From Dentipellis sp. KUC8613 (lineage: Eukaryota > Basidiomycota > Agaricomycetes > Russulales > Hericiaceae): a stretch of 64,000 nt of DNA. The stretch lies in NCBI GenBank assembly GCA_002286715.1, contig NSJX01000013.1:229620-293619 (forward strand). The letters run 5' to 3'. The notes beneath the pieces are model-generated. The model did not search any database, had not been told where the DNA came from, and worked only from the letters and a program-made list of their open reading frames with translations. The translations under genes and the position numbers were made by a program. Shown here one piece after another: positions 12,701-25,467 of the stretch (its first letter is position 1; each line of letters opens with the position of its first letter).

Positions 12701-15700
12701 TGAGCTATATCATTTCCGTTCCAATTGACCCTGAAATCAAGATCGCGTGAACATCGTATGTAGATCTTGTATAAGAACCACGTACGTGACTGGTTCCACG
12801 AAGGTGATTTCGGCGTCCAACGGCCCGGTGTTAGTCAAGGAACCGCGAAGTGCAAGATCGAAGCCGTCGTTCGCCAGGTTACTGTACGGTTCAGACATAA
12901 ATACTCTTTGCCATGTGAAAAACCGGAATCGACAAACGTGATATTAGCTGCGCTGAATGACAGCACTGCCTGGTTGACTATATCCTGGACGATGGGTGGA
13001 GCAACGGCACCGATGAGGTAAAGAGCAGTGTTATCGGTCTGAAGGTATGTCAATCAAAAAGTTTCTGGAGGCGCTAAGGGGCAGAAGAGCATACGACTGC
13101 TGTGACATTGAACTGCTTGAACGAAAGGTCCGTTGGGACTGTAGATGGTGTGAGCATATAGAAGGAAGCTGAGAGAAAATATGCGCATACAATCGTCAAT
13201 TTTTACGGAACTGTCGACATCCAATTCAATTTGTAAGTTCTTTAACGAACCCAAGATAGCACCGTCGACATCGAATTGCTTTCCACTGACCACGGAGGAT
13301 CAGATAACTTCGAAAACGTCGTGGAAAATATGCTGACTATTACCTGACACATGTGGGCTGACTGCTGTCTACCGAGGTATTGATCTGACAAAGGTGATAG
13401 GCTGTATCAGGACCGACTGTATTCCGTAAAAACAGCAGCAACTTACTGGGGGGTGGAAGTCTGGGTTCTGCAGCACCAACTGGAAAAGACCAGGAAGGGG
13501 GCCAAGATCGACGTGATTGTTTTGGCCGCCACTGAGCAGTAACTGAATAATCATGATAGGATCCAAGTTGAACTTGAACGGGATTTCCTGCGACGTGACC
13601 TTGGAGTGACCGTCCGCGTGGACAGGCGAAGATGATAGGTCGGCATTATCGATCTTTCCAAGATTAAGATCCTGGTGAGTCGCAGTGGCCGTCACGCGCA
13701 GCAAGTTGAGGCTTGCAGTGAAGGGATTATCCAAGATGAACGAACTGGAAGCGATACCGGTCTGCACAATGTCCGTCGGGAACAAGAGCGCGGCGCTAGG
13801 AACAAGGTTCTGATGCAAGGCTGGGATCTGGACGGGCGACAGGCGGATCTCGGACATGGCAAGCTTCAATGAATCGATGGGCGTTGTGTCTTGGGTGCCC
13901 TGGATGGCTGTGTCAGACGTTACACCCTGCAGATAGTTCTCGAGCAGCAGTTGGCCGGTAGAAACCGCGCCACCTTCTGGCTGATAATGGACGTCTGTAG
14001 CAAATTTATTAGTAATAGCGCCGGAGACGCCGTGCGGTCGTGCGTACCAATTGCGTATGTGTCGTTACCCGGCAGGATCAGGATGTTGCCCTGTCCAGTA
14101 AAAAAGATTAGCGATGTTTCAAAGAAACTATTTCAGTAACGTACAATGTCGGCAGTGCCAATTTCTTGATCCCTGTTCAGGTTTGAGAAGAAAAACAATA
14201 GCAGACGAGATTTGATACTCACTGGAAGAACAAACCAAAGGCAACATCGCCAGCGGCAAGTGTGATATTACTGTATTCAATGTCGGTTACGGGATGCGAA
14301 GTAATACAAATAAACAGAGCTTTACCTAGGGTTGAATAAAGTGCTGTTGACCTTGATAAGCAGGTAATCAGGGAAGCCATGATTCACGTCCAGTGTCTCG
14401 ACAATTGTTGGCCGCGTATTGAGACCTTGCAGACCAGCGATCGACGTCCCCACCGAGAACTCGATATCTTTCAAAGAGAGCAAACCAACACCAGTATCAG
14501 CATCAGTGTTCGCAGCCCCCGACAGTTGTAGTGCCTGATTGGCGGATGTCGCGGTCGAGGCCAGGAATTTCTGGAAGGCCCCGTGCTGATCACCAAAGAC
14601 AGCAAACGGAACGTCCGAGAACGTCAAATGAATGACTCTCTGCTGGACATCAGTCGTACTCGGGCCCTTTGGAATAATAAGTTCCGCGAACGACTGGCCG
14701 TCCGTACCGACAGAGATGTTCTGCTCCAAAGCTTTGATGTCCACGGGGAAATTGAACGGAAGCGTGAATGCAGCCGAAGCATCGCTGCTACTCGTTGCCG
14801 GGTCGTACGCAGTATCCGTAGAGAAGCGTAGGTCGAGTTCATCTAGGCTGATCGACTTGATGATGTTCAGCTTGCCCTGGTTAGGAAGAACTGCCGAGAC
14901 AATCAGGCTTTTAATGCCTTCATTGAGCCAGGTGACCTGCTGAAAAATCAATCTATTACATCGACACAGAACAAGAGCGATCACGTACGTCGCTTGGGCC
15001 GGCGGAGTCGCCATGGACACTAACGTTGCTACCCATGCCGTGGATGAAGTTGTTGAAGATCGTGGACACATCCTGAAGCCCTGACGCGGAGTCCTGTGGG
15101 ATAAGCCGTCCAACTAAGCTTAACGGGACAGTGGCCTGAGGCTCCAGCGTAAAACTGCCGTTCGAGAGGACCGGTCCAATATTCGTGAACCCGAAGTAGT
15201 TCTGGAAGCCAATGGAACTTAATTCCACGCCGACCTGCGAAGGCTGCGATACACGAGTTAGTCGGCAGAATTCCAGAGAAATAGGGCAGCCGACATACAT
15301 TCGACACGGTCGTATCCAGAGTCAGATGAATGCCGCCGGCTGGATCATTGGCGGGGAGGTCGAAAGAATTGATCGTGACGCCATTCTGCAGATTATTCAT
15401 GCCCTTCAACGTCACCTTCTTTCCCGGAAGTGAGATGCCGGACACAGAAATGCCTGCATTCGAAGTTCGTCAGTAGATTTCTACGTAGTTTAATCTCGGC
15501 AACATACCAAGCGCGGAGACTGTCATATGGTATTGGAAGGAAGACCTCACGTCAGCTTGAATATTCGACGCAAGATATTGACGTACCACTCAAGTTATCG
15601 CCTGAGATCATCCAGTCAAAAGACTCTTCTGTTAGCAGGACCTGCATTCTCCGTAAATATCGATGATCGTACGTCAAGAATAATTTCAGCTTCAGACCTT

Positions 15701-18700
15701 GGTGAAATTAGTCAGATGATCAACATCTGCGACATTGAAGGTCGCCTCGATCTCGAATTGGGCACCAACATCTCCCGTTATGTTGATATCAGGCATTTTG
15801 ATGGAGCCAAGAGGCTGGCCCGACCAAGATACGGTCAACCCATTTCCAAAAGAAATGCGTGCATCGACTAGAATCCCCCTGTCAGCTTTCTTCTATCTTG
15901 TACAGCTTGGTTTGAACTTACAGGGTCCGGATTGAGTAATCGAGCCACTGAGTTTGGTACCAAAGGAAGTTTGTTGTGGGTTCGTGATGATCACCTGCGA
16001 GACGCTGTAGTCCGTGACCATAAGAATCATGGGATCGCCTAGAGATCGTAGACTTACCCCAGCGCTGAAGCGGACACGATCTTTTGTACGATTGGCTTTG
16101 CGAGGACAGGAAGTATCAAGTTCAGACTCTCGTCTGTCTTCGTCGGCAAGCCCTTCTGCGTGTACTGCAGCGTCGTCGAGTAGTCGCCTGCAGGCTGATG
16201 AAAAAAATATTATAACATTCAATGGCTAACAAGACATACCGACAGAGAATCCGGCATCCAAGTCGACATCGGAGGTCAACTTCTTGAAAGCAGTGTCCAC
16301 GAAGTTGGGAAGATTGAATCCGCTGAGCGAGATGTATAAGTCTGGCATCGTTTGTTTGCGAAACGGATTCTTACGTGTAGATATTGTCGCGGCGGCTGGC
16401 CGCAGCGTTCGTATTACTGTCAGCATCAACATACTGATATCCACCTATCTGAACGATACCGTCCAGCTGGTCCGTGCCCAATCCAGCTTCAACTGCAAGA
16501 AGTCGTGTCACAGTGAAAAGCGAAGGTGGGTCCATGTTCAAGTCAAGGTTAAGGGCGGGTGAATCTGTCGAGCCCTTCCCCTTAGACGAAAAGTTGGTGG
16601 CAGTCTGGATGTTCCCGAGTCTGATGCCGCGGTAGGAGACAGTTGACTGCACGTCGGTGATATCGAGATCGGCCGTGAATGGGTTCACGAGGTTGACCGA
16701 TACATGAGAAATGTTGTTCTCATAGCCGGTCGTTGGCAGCACTAGGTAGAATCAGATACCTGTCGGACGTCCGAAAAATTTGCAACCTACCTTCTAGGGA
16801 AGCAAAAGCAAGCAAATTGGTTGTCAAAGCAGGTAAGTTAGCGCCAATTTTGAGGGTCTCGAATGCTGTTAGAAGTGATGCGATGTTGGAGCTCTCGCCA
16901 TAACCAGCGATCATGACCTCGATATCTAGATGAGATACATGAGACCGTGGTTCCGATATCACAGGCACAACAAGTCTACCTTTTCCACCAATGAAACTGT
17001 TCAGGGTCTGCTTCCCTTGGTCGTTGTTATTGGGCTGCCAGTACATTAGAAAAGATAATAAAACTTCTATTATCGCGACGACGCACGTTGAACGTGCCCT
17101 GCACCGCCGGCGTATTCTTACCCATGCTCAGAGTCAGGTTAGGCATGAGCGTAGTGCCGATGAGGCCGCCGCCTTGAAACATTTGAAGCCCTATTAGTCA
17201 AGTAAATTAAGTGGCTCATCGAATTCGTATATATAAACGACTCACTCAGGTCCCCGAGGCCCAGTTGCAAGTTCGAAGGGTTCTCGATGGAGACTAGATA
17301 AGAGGTCAGACTAGGAACGCAACTCCTTGTGTGTGAAGAGTACACTCACCATTAATTCCGAGCGTTAACCCGTCAGATGTGCCCCCGATCACATCGATTC
17401 CGCCGATAGTGACCAGATTCTGCAAGCCTTGGAGGCCGTCAAGTCCCGACGAAACGTTGAAGTTGATAGGGTCCAATGTGAGCGTGCCGATGCTCAGATT
17501 TGCAACCGCCCGTGAATGCCCCTCAAGCTGAAAGTTCGTCCAATTACCATCGGTCAAATCAGCATCTGCCAAAGTCGCAGCCAGTCAGACCATGAATCTA
17601 GAAGCCAGACAGACGTAGCGTACTGAATTGACTGAAGTGGGGATGTATGGGATCAGGGACTTGCAAAGCGGTATCTTCGATAGAAATGTTGATAGTCCCG
17701 CTTGTATTCGTAGCACCATTGACGTTGATAGCAGAAGTGGAGGCACCCAAAGGCTGATAAGAGAATTTATCAGGACGGATCTTTGACTACAGGAAACTAC
17801 ACGAGCTCACCGTAGACAAGCCTGCGACCACGTTTCCGTTCTTGGTAATATTGAACGCATTCTGGATCTCACCAATTTCCAAATTGAAGCCAAACGGCAA
17901 TTCTGCATGTCTGAGATGAAGTGGGAATCGAATCCTTCAGGGCGAACACTTACCCATGGAAGCATGCACCGCCTGACTATTCGCCATGGGAGACCACGCA
18001 TTTTGCTCCGAAAATGCCAACGCGAAGTATCCGATGTCAATGGATCTGATTGGATTGATGGGAATGAAAGACCTGAACGGTACCGTGAGCTTCAGAGCCT
18101 GCAGGCCCTCGCTCAGCCATGAGATGCTCGTGTTGTCGTTCTGTAGCGTCGACTGTCCCTGCGCGATCACCGGCGATGTTTCGCCGTTGAGGTACCGGGA
18201 GAACAGGTCCGACATGACGCTAAGTTCGGAATCGGAGCCGTTGTGGGGAATCAAGCGTCCCGCAAGCGTGATGTTGTTGGGGCCAGGTTTCTGTCAAGAA
18301 GATAAGTTCACGACCCAAAGAGCAGACACGAAGGGTGCATACGATATTAGTGTTGGTACCTACTCCAGCCCCCAGGAAGACGTCTCGGTAACCCAAATTA
18401 AAGACTACCGTGCCGAGACTTAACTCAAAGGGGCTACAAACGTCGTTAGAGATGTACAAGCATGCAAACCATTGGACTCACCTTGGATTGGTCAACTGCG
18501 TGAGAGCAACAAAGTCAATACCTCCTTGCGGACTGTCTTGGGGCAACTGGAAGTCCAGGAGCAGGATATTGTTGTCAAAGTTGTTGATTCCTGGCAACAA
18601 AGCCTTGAGCGAGGACGCACGACAACCTTCCAACAGGGAGCGTACCGTTCAGCGTGATGTCCTTCTTGAACTTGATCCCTTTGGAGACAGGGAAGCGCAA

Positions 18701-19601
18701 AGCACGCGCGGCGAGATTGTTGCTCGTGAGTCGCCAAGTGAACTTGTCGGACGTGATCATGAATTGCGTGAAACGACCGAAGGCGTCCTGATCTGCGACC
18801 GTGAATTCCGTCGTCTGGTTGATGTATGCACGCTTGTTTTTGGCTGACAACGGTTGCATGCCGAAGTATCCCAGAGGAACCTCCTCGTCGCCGTTGACCC
18901 AGGTAACGTTCAATGGCTCCGGGAAAGAGATGGTCGCAGAGAATATGCCAGTATGCGTCACCTTCCGTAGTCGGTTAGAACCAAGTCCTGCAACTACAGC
19001 ATGAAAGGCTCACCAAACCATTCATACCAAGGGTGAAACTGCAAGATATCATGAGCATCCCAGAGCATGCCGCATAGAGTTATGTTAACGCACGAGTTGT
19101 TGGAAGGTTCCACCAGAGATACAGTGTCAATGTTAAGCACGGATACATTGACGACGTGCTGGGCGATAGCTCCCACAACCGGGTAGAGGATGACGAAGAG
19201 CAAAGCAATACCAATGGCACCTGCGACGATTTGAGACACAATGAACCACCGCTTCTTGTAGAACGGTGTTGCGTCTGCTGTCGTTGGCGCAGCATCACCT
19301 CCCGCTACCACTGGTTGAGCAGCCGCTTCGTCTTCAGCACCAGCACCATCGCTTCCAATAGCCCCGCCGACTGGAATACCCGCCGACGTCGTACGCGCTA
19401 TAGGCACGCTCTCCACAGAATTTGAGCCTGCCATGGGCGCCGCATCATCTGGAATGGAGCCACAGAAGAGACAGTGAGGTCAGCAACCATCATGACGCGT
19501 CCAATAAGTCGCTGGGACGTACCATGCAGATTCGTAGTCGACCCATAGCGGCCAGTGTCCTGGCTAAGCCTGCCCTCTAGAAACCTGCTGGCGTGCTCCA
19601 T
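9791..19601 (-). CDS. Giant single-pass membrane protein with repeated DUF3712/LEA2-like domains
   Basis: Large gene with many short introns; I estimate about 2,500 aa. Exon 1 starts at 19601 (MEHASRFLEGRLSQDTGRYG) and splices in frame to DDAAPMAGSNSVESV. A Gly/Ala-rich N-terminus is followed by basic YKKR and one transmembrane helix (about residues 94-125, WFIVSQIVAGAIGIALLFVI). The rest is a long beta-rich region of LEA-14-like repeats. Recurring elements: a P-x-GGI motif near 18530, 15345 and 12320; a G-R-L/I-I-P motif near 18250, 15100 and 12030, each followed by a VHGDS-like and W-L-S/N-E-G element. A second domain type follows in each unit (near 16960, 13960 and 10870). The architecture is therefore three tandem two-domain units. 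The C-terminus is a Pro/Ser/Ala-rich disordered tail ending in RPFRA. This is the fungal DUF3712 type; its biochemical role is unknown to me. The exon map is approximate. Confidence 0.8.
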
Positions 19602-21707
19602 TGTCGCGACAAGTAGGGGACAAGAAGGACAGCGGGAAGAGGACGACCAGACGCGCCTTCAAACTGGAGGGACGGCCAAGGTTGAAGGGCGGGAAGGCGG
19701 GGAAATTTTAATATGTGGAGAGCCAGAGATCTCGCGTAATGACGTGAAGATCATGGACCGCGAGGAAGGCAACCAATGGGCCGGCTGTTCGTTAATTGAC
19801 GCGCAGGATTCATCACCCCATGCGAAGCAAGGGGGAAAACAGAGACCACATGATGTTCCGGGAGCGCATCTCCACAGATCCTGCGAGTCTGCTGCAAAAC
19901 TGTCCCTGATTCTAGCTAGCGCGTCTGGTGAATTGGAAGGAACTTCTTGTAGAATAGGCAAGAAGTCGACGTGAGAACATCCAGGAATATCGAGGTTTGT
20001 GAGCAACGTTGTCTGGAGAGAAATATCCCAGTTACACCGTGAAACGCTCACGCGTCCGTCGCCAAGGTGTTTACTACCTAAATCGGTAAGTTGATGTTGC
20101 ACCTTTTGCGGGGTATTTCAAATTTCCCCAACATTACCGTCGGTAATGCGAGGATGCTCACAGGACTGCTCCCCTCCCCGTCCTCAGGGCGGTTCAGACT
20201 GGCCTCGTTTGCCTTCACTTTCGTCCTGAATCAGCACCGTTCAGCTTTTGGTTCGGGAAAATTTGCACGGCCCTTCTGACATGCGATGACGGAGGAAATG
20301 GAAAGCCTGCGGTGATAGATGCTTCTCTACTACACCAGTCGAACTCACCCGGCTGCAGTGTCCCAGAATAACGCAAGCTGTTCGAGGGACATCGAACTCC
20401 CGGAGTCCAATGTTTCTTGCCTAATGGGATACGGCTCCCTCTGGAACAGCTTCCGGCGGTACTTCGCCTTCTGAAGCTCTTTCACTGATTTGTATCGGTA
20501 TTCTGGGTCGCATTCGGCTCCCCGTCAGGCATCTTTTCAATCGATGCATCGGAAAACTCACCTGTCTTGCGACCACATTTTTTGCTGCTGACCAGGACCC
20601 AGACCTCCCACGCTGTCTACAACGCCACATAGGTACAAACGAAGTGGAGTTTCAAGCTCGTATAGGACAAGGTCCTGGTCACAAGGCCGCGAACTAGCGT
20701 CATTGGTCTGTCCACAAACATGCCTCTACCAACTTCTGCTGCCTACCGAGGATAGGCGGATCTGCAGCCAATGAGAACAAGGCGTAATTTTAATACGACT
20801 CCTCCATCACATGGAACGCGCGCGCAATTCCGGAAGTCGACCAACTTGGGGCCCAGGCTGTTGCTTCAATGCATGCACAAAGGACATCAGTATACGGTTA
20901 CGCCCTTCCCTGACGGGGCAGGTACAGAGATGAACGGACCCCAAATTTGTCGATGTCAATCGGCAGGTTCGTCTGCATGTTGCTCTGATCTTTTGTCCTG
21001 ACAGCAGGCACACTGCGTCTGGCGCAGTACCTGCTCGCATGCTCGCATGCATCGCGGCGGAATCATCTCACCCAGGCTGTGTAACAAGCGGTCTGAGTCA
21101 AGGAACTTTACAGCGCCGAAATCACAGATCCAGCGTTGTATGGACTCGTGTTCAGATGGAGGTAAGCCGATGCTCACCTCGTTTACAAGCTCCGGGTTTT
21201 TGCACCCATCGATGGTGCTCCTATTGCCTCTTGCACACGCCTCTGAAGTTTCCATGTTTGCATCGTGGATTGGAGTGTAACGGCAGGTATCAGGTGTTCG
21301 TGTTACCTTATACTCTGAATCGGGCCTCGTGAGTGCCTTCTCTGGACCCGTCGAACAGAAGTCAAATACTCACATTGGACATGCTAGTTCCTCTGGTCAA
21401 ATGACAGGTCTCATGAACTGCAATCCTAATTCACATGTTACCGGCCGTCGCTCTGTGAGCACCCAGTTATTCACGCGCTACGGACTAGAAACACAAGTCT
21501 GAAACATCTGTGTTATCAACTTCAGAAGATGCAGTCTCATATATCCACTCAAAGCCTTGCGAGCTTGAAGATGTACAGAAGAAATTTAGATAAACAATAA
21601 ACCAGACAGGACATTCAGTAGCGATACATCTATACATGAGAGATAATAAGACAGCAACACCCGTGCTGCTAAAGTACATGGCCTAGGGAGACTTCTCGTC
21701 CTTGCCC
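19602..21707. other. Long intergenic region
   Basis: About 2.1 kb without a convincing gene. Frames are short and look non-coding. The left part should contain the promoter of the giant membrane-protein gene, with a 17-bp palindrome at 20132-20148. The right part should contain the 3' flank of the nuclear protein gene. I saw no transposon ends. Confidence 0.55.
20132..20148. promoter_or_regulatory. Palindrome CATTACCG-T-CGGTAATG, possible Zn2Cys6-type site
   Basis: Perfect 8-bp arms around a single T, containing CCG-N-CGG. Inverted CGG half-sites are typical of fungal binuclear zinc cluster factors. It lies about 530 bp upstream of the start of the giant DUF3712-type gene. The regulatory meaning is inferred. 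Confidence 0.35.
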
Positions 21708-22997
21708 TCATGCAGGCAGCTCCCCGTCCTCGCTCAGCTCGCCCTCCTCCTTCTGATTCTCTGGCTCGGGTTCGACTTTCGCTGGTATCGGAACCGATGG
21801 CGCTGCAGGCTCCGCTTCCGTCTCTGGCTTTCCCGTACTTCCTTTCCCCGCACTCTCTGATGCTTCGACAGCGCCCCCATTCTCCGAAGGCACGACATCC
21901 ATAGGCTCTTGCCCCGCCAAGACATCGCCAGGTGCCTCCTCAGCCTCAAGCTTCTCCGTCACGGGCTCCTTCACATCAGCGTTCACTACGCTCTCCGTAA
22001 CTTCTGCACCCGCAGCAGCCTCGGACCCGTTCACTCCCACATCTGCATCTGCACCCGCGTCCGTATCCTTCTCCTTCCTCGCGCGTATTGCGGCGATTGA
22101 GATCGATACCGACGTCTGGGTGCCTTCACTCGCACTCGAGTTCCTGCGGGCGCGCACACTCTTCGTAGCTGCTGCCCGCGCCCGCGTCGACCGCCGTTCC
22201 GGGACCACTCTCTCCTCCAGCGCGTCCCCAGCCTCCGACGCGTCGGCAGTCGTGCCAGGCGGGACCGATCCTGCCTGCGAGCCAATGTCAGATGGCGGTG
22301 GCCCCGCAGCGCCTCGCGTGTTGCGCGTCCGCTTCGCAGGGTAGGTCGCGTCTGCATCGTCCACCTCGCGCCGCTTGCGTTTGCCACCCTGCCCACCGGC
22401 GCGGCGTTTCCGCGGGCTAGCTTTCTCACGCGGGAGCGTCTCTGCGTTGGAGGCGGGCCCGAAGACGGTCGAGCCTGCTTCGGTCGGGTCACCGTTCAGG
22501 TCGCGCAGTTTCGCGGCAGGGCGGCGTGCACGGGAGGAAGAGCGCCGTGTGGGGTCGTCGATGGTGATAGGGAGATTACTTGCCAGGCCTATTGTTTCGG
22601 GGTCGATTCTGGGGAGGAGCATCGCAAGGCGGCCCTTGGGGTGGTAGATTGATCTGCTGGGTTGGGAAATGTACATGGGGCGCGGGCTGAATAGGCGGGT
22701 GGGGTTTATGTTTGCTGTGAGCTGAGTCTCATTGGCCAGGCGGGAGGTGGACGCGGCGGGTGGCGGCGATTTCGAAGAGTTCTCGACGCAAAATCCGGTA
22801 TCGTGTGATGAGGGAGACTTATATGTGAAACGCGGTTTTCTTCGAAGAGTGGCGATACTGGGCGGTGAGGTGGATGGAGGGGTGGACGTGAGCGTGGACG
22901 TAGAGGTGGAGGCAGGTTCGATAGGCTCGACGAAACTTGGTGCAGTGATGGTGATCGGCCGTCGGGAGCCAGGAACGGTGACGAGAAGGGTCTCCAT
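21708..22997 (-). CDS. Disordered, probably nuclear hypothetical protein
   Basis: Single-exon frame of 429 aa starting at the ATG at 22997 (METLLVTVPGSRRPITI). The open frame extends a few codons further but only with GTG. The protein is rich in Ser, Pro, Ala, Glu and Arg. Basic clusters look like nuclear localisation signals (SPRKRRAGGQGGKRKRREVD and PAKRTRNTRG). A short more ordered stretch mentions LFSPRPMYISQ and YHPKGRLAMLLPRIDPETI. The C-terminal third is acidic and ends EEGELSEDGELPA. I do not recognise a known domain. The even codon pattern and clean start argue for a real gene; an undetected upstream exon is possible. Confidence 0.65.
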   Translation of the reverse strand: METLLVTVPGSRRPITITAPSFVEPIEPASTSTSTLTSTPPSTSPPSIATLRRKPRFTYKSPSSHDTGFCVENSSKSPPPAASTSRLANETQLTANINPTRLFSPRPMYISQPSRSIYHPKGRLAMLLPRIDPETIGLASNLPITIDDPTRRSSSRARRPAAKLRDLNGDPTEAGSTVFGPASNAETLPREKASPRKRRAGGQGGKRKRREVDDADATYPAKRTRNTRGAAGPPPSDIGSQAGSVPPGTTADASEAGDALEERVVPERRSTRARAAATKSVRARRNSSASEGTQTSVSISIAAIRARKEKDTDAGADADVGVNGSEAAAGAEVTESVVNADVKEPVTEKLEAEEAPGDVLAGQEPMDVVPSENGGAVEASESAGKGSTGKPETEAEPAAPSVPIPAKVEPEPENQKEEGELSEDGELPA

Positions 22998-23471
22998 TAT
23001 CAACACGGAAGATTGGTAGGATACGGTGTAGCAGGGCTGAGGGAGATATATGGGCCACGTCCTGGAGGAATGAGTTCACAGTAGCTTGGAACGCTTGAGG
23101 TGGGATATCGATCCTGCCGTTGTTAATAGGTATTTGGGGGGACGGGAGGGAGAATGGTGGTATCCAGCAAGCGGCGTTGTTGGTGGTAAGGATCGTATGG
23201 CTGAGGAGAGGGCTCGAGCAACTCCAGGCCGAATATACAGCCGTCATTGTCGAAAATACGGTCACATGATCGTCTTTACAGTTATGCCCATTTCGGGCAT
23301 TCGGGTCCGCGCCGCTCAGGTTGTCTTTAGCCACGTTCGGACCCCTCCTCCGTCCTCTGCATGGTATACTAGCAGCAGGTAGATACCCGTGAGTTGCAAT
23401 CTCTTAGAGCACAATTCGATGGCTGACTTGAAGTGGACTAGTCATCTCAACTTTTTCTACTCTATTCATCC
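22998..23471. other. Divergent promoter region
   Basis: It separates the nuclear hypothetical gene (-) from the AAA-like gene (+). I see no gene in it and no clear TATA box. Confidence 0.5.
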
Positions 23472-25467
23472 ATGCTCCATCCATCTTCCGGTCCGAGTCG
23501 TGAACGAGCACCATCAATGGATCTGCCATGGAATACACGGCTAACCAGATTCTCTGCACCTCCCGGGGACCCAAATTTCTTCTCTGCTATCCTTAATTAT
23601 ATTCAGGATACATCGCCTGAATTACCCATGGACTATGTCATCCTTCGGGGCTTGCTGTTATGTCTCATGGCGGGAAACAAGCATCTGCTGCTTCGGACGA
23701 CAGAGGAGGACATCAGTGTGGTGCAAAATATGGTATACTTGGTGAGTGTAGTCTTCTTCTTTGTAGGGACTCCGGGCAGCCGATTCGTTCTGAGTGGCTC
23801 GATTGCCGAAGTGCTGGATAATGTTGTTCATACCGTCTGTGTTGGCCTCGGCGAGGACATATCGAACTCATTATGTGCATGAAGCTCTTCACAAAGGTTC
23901 TTGGATACACCACGTACAAGCACAGACTACGCCGGTCCTCTCGGCTTTCTCCGCCCTCCTACATATCTAGCCTCTTCTTCCCTGAGAAGAATCCGGGGCC
24001 TTCGGTCAATACGGCTTCGACATTCAAACTACGTGCCAGGCGTTCCCGCTCTGTACCCACTTCCGACACAACATCACCCAGCGAGATCGACGTGGACTCG
24101 AATACCCAATCGTCTCGTCGAAGAAGACGGAGGGCGGAATCGAGCTCTAAGACTACTCGTCCTTCGTTACAAGGACTTGAGTTCCACTCTGAGCCGGTCA
24201 CAGCTGCGACGGTCCAATCGATGCAGGAAAGGCTCCCGCAAGCACGACCTCGATCAGATGCGAGCCTCCCCCAGGCTTTGGTGTTGTCGGGCCTGGAAAA
24301 TGCTACCGTGCCTTGTCAGCGTGCACTCTGGCAGACTCTCCAATCCAAGATCGTCGCATTAGACTATCCCCACGGAAATGATACCTTTTCATGGTCGCTA
24401 CCTGACGACTTCATTGTTGTCTATGTGTGTCCGTTAGATCCACACGAACGACCGGCGATCCACAAAGGCCTGGTGCGTCCTTTTCACTTGAGGGTCGTCT
24501 AACCTCGTTCCCCCTCACTGACAGTACCTCTCAGTTAGACCAATTCTCGATCAGTGCAAATGTCGAACTGCGAGACAATACTCGACAAGCCTATATGTCC
24601 TACCTTGCGTCTATCTTGCCTCAGACGTTATCCCCTGCGCTCCCACAACCTATACTCCCTACCACTCCAATCATCCCTCCCGAAGTAGTCGCTGCGCTAC
24701 AAGAACTCTGCACCCCTACACACGTATTCATCGCCCCGTCACTGCACATCTACCTTGCCGATCTCTTCTCCGCGGCACGACACCACCACGAGCTGGACGG
24801 CTCTTTACTGACGTCGCGGGCCATGCGCGAGGCAGAAACATTCGTCCGCGCACACCGCGTCATCGGGGGAGGCGACGCCGGCATCAGTCTCGTCCAAGAG
24901 ACCGCGCTTATGGAGGAACTGGCAGCCGTGCGCTTGCGGAGCGACAGCGCGCTGGAGAGCGTCAGTGATAGGGACGTCAAAGTACCGGTGGACGACATCA
25001 ATGCCGGTTCGGCGCCAGCTGGGGAGCAGGACATCGACGACGGGTTGAACGTGCGTGTGCAGCTGCACTGGCAGGACACTGATGCCCTCTCCCATCGCTC
25101 GGGCTTGTCGCCCTCGCCACTTCTTCAAAGTATGCGAGGTTCCCCAAGGCTCGGACAAGGCCCTTCTTCGCTTTCAGTCGCTCGGTCGGCGTCCTTACAT
25201 GAGCGCAGGTGGTGGAATTTGGACCCAAGGGTACGCTTTTATGTGTCAGAAATCGATGTCGCGAAGATCGTGCCCCGGGTCATAACACATCGTCTGCGGG
25301 TTCGGACTGGGCCGGAGGACGAGGTGTTTTCGAGTGTAATGTTTCCGGCGGTGAAACGGCACTTCGAACCTCCAGGAGGTGAGACTAAGGACGGTGAGGA
25401 GGTGAAGATGGTTTGGCGCCGTAGCACAGTTAGGGATATCATTGTCAAGTTGTTGGCTCAAGTATAG
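23472..25467 (+). CDS. MoxR/Mg-chelatase-like AAA+ relative without a Walker A motif
   Basis: Probably three exons: 23472-23741, from about 23885 or 23897 to 24472, and 24535-25467; roughly 590 aa. The N-terminal part FFSAILNYIQD...LLLCLMAGNKHLLLRT sits where MoxR/ChlI proteins have the helix leading into the P-loop, but the GxxGxGKT motif is replaced by RTTEEDIS. A Ser/Arg-rich disordered insert follows. The third exon contains FIAPSLHIYLADLFSAARHH, SRAMREAETFVRAHRVIGGG. This matches the arrangement of the AAA lid of MoxR and Mg-chelatase I subunits, where an aromatic/helical D-L-x-x-A-x-R-x-H element precedes a second helix. The C-terminus is conserved-looking but unknown. Mg-chelatase activity is very unlikely in a fungus; a pseudo-ATPase or scaffold role is inferred. 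The first intron acceptor is uncertain. Confidence 0.62.

Noticed and set aside
19602..21707. Possible transposon remnant
   Set aside because: I saw no terminal repeats, target duplications or transposase-like frames in either strand.
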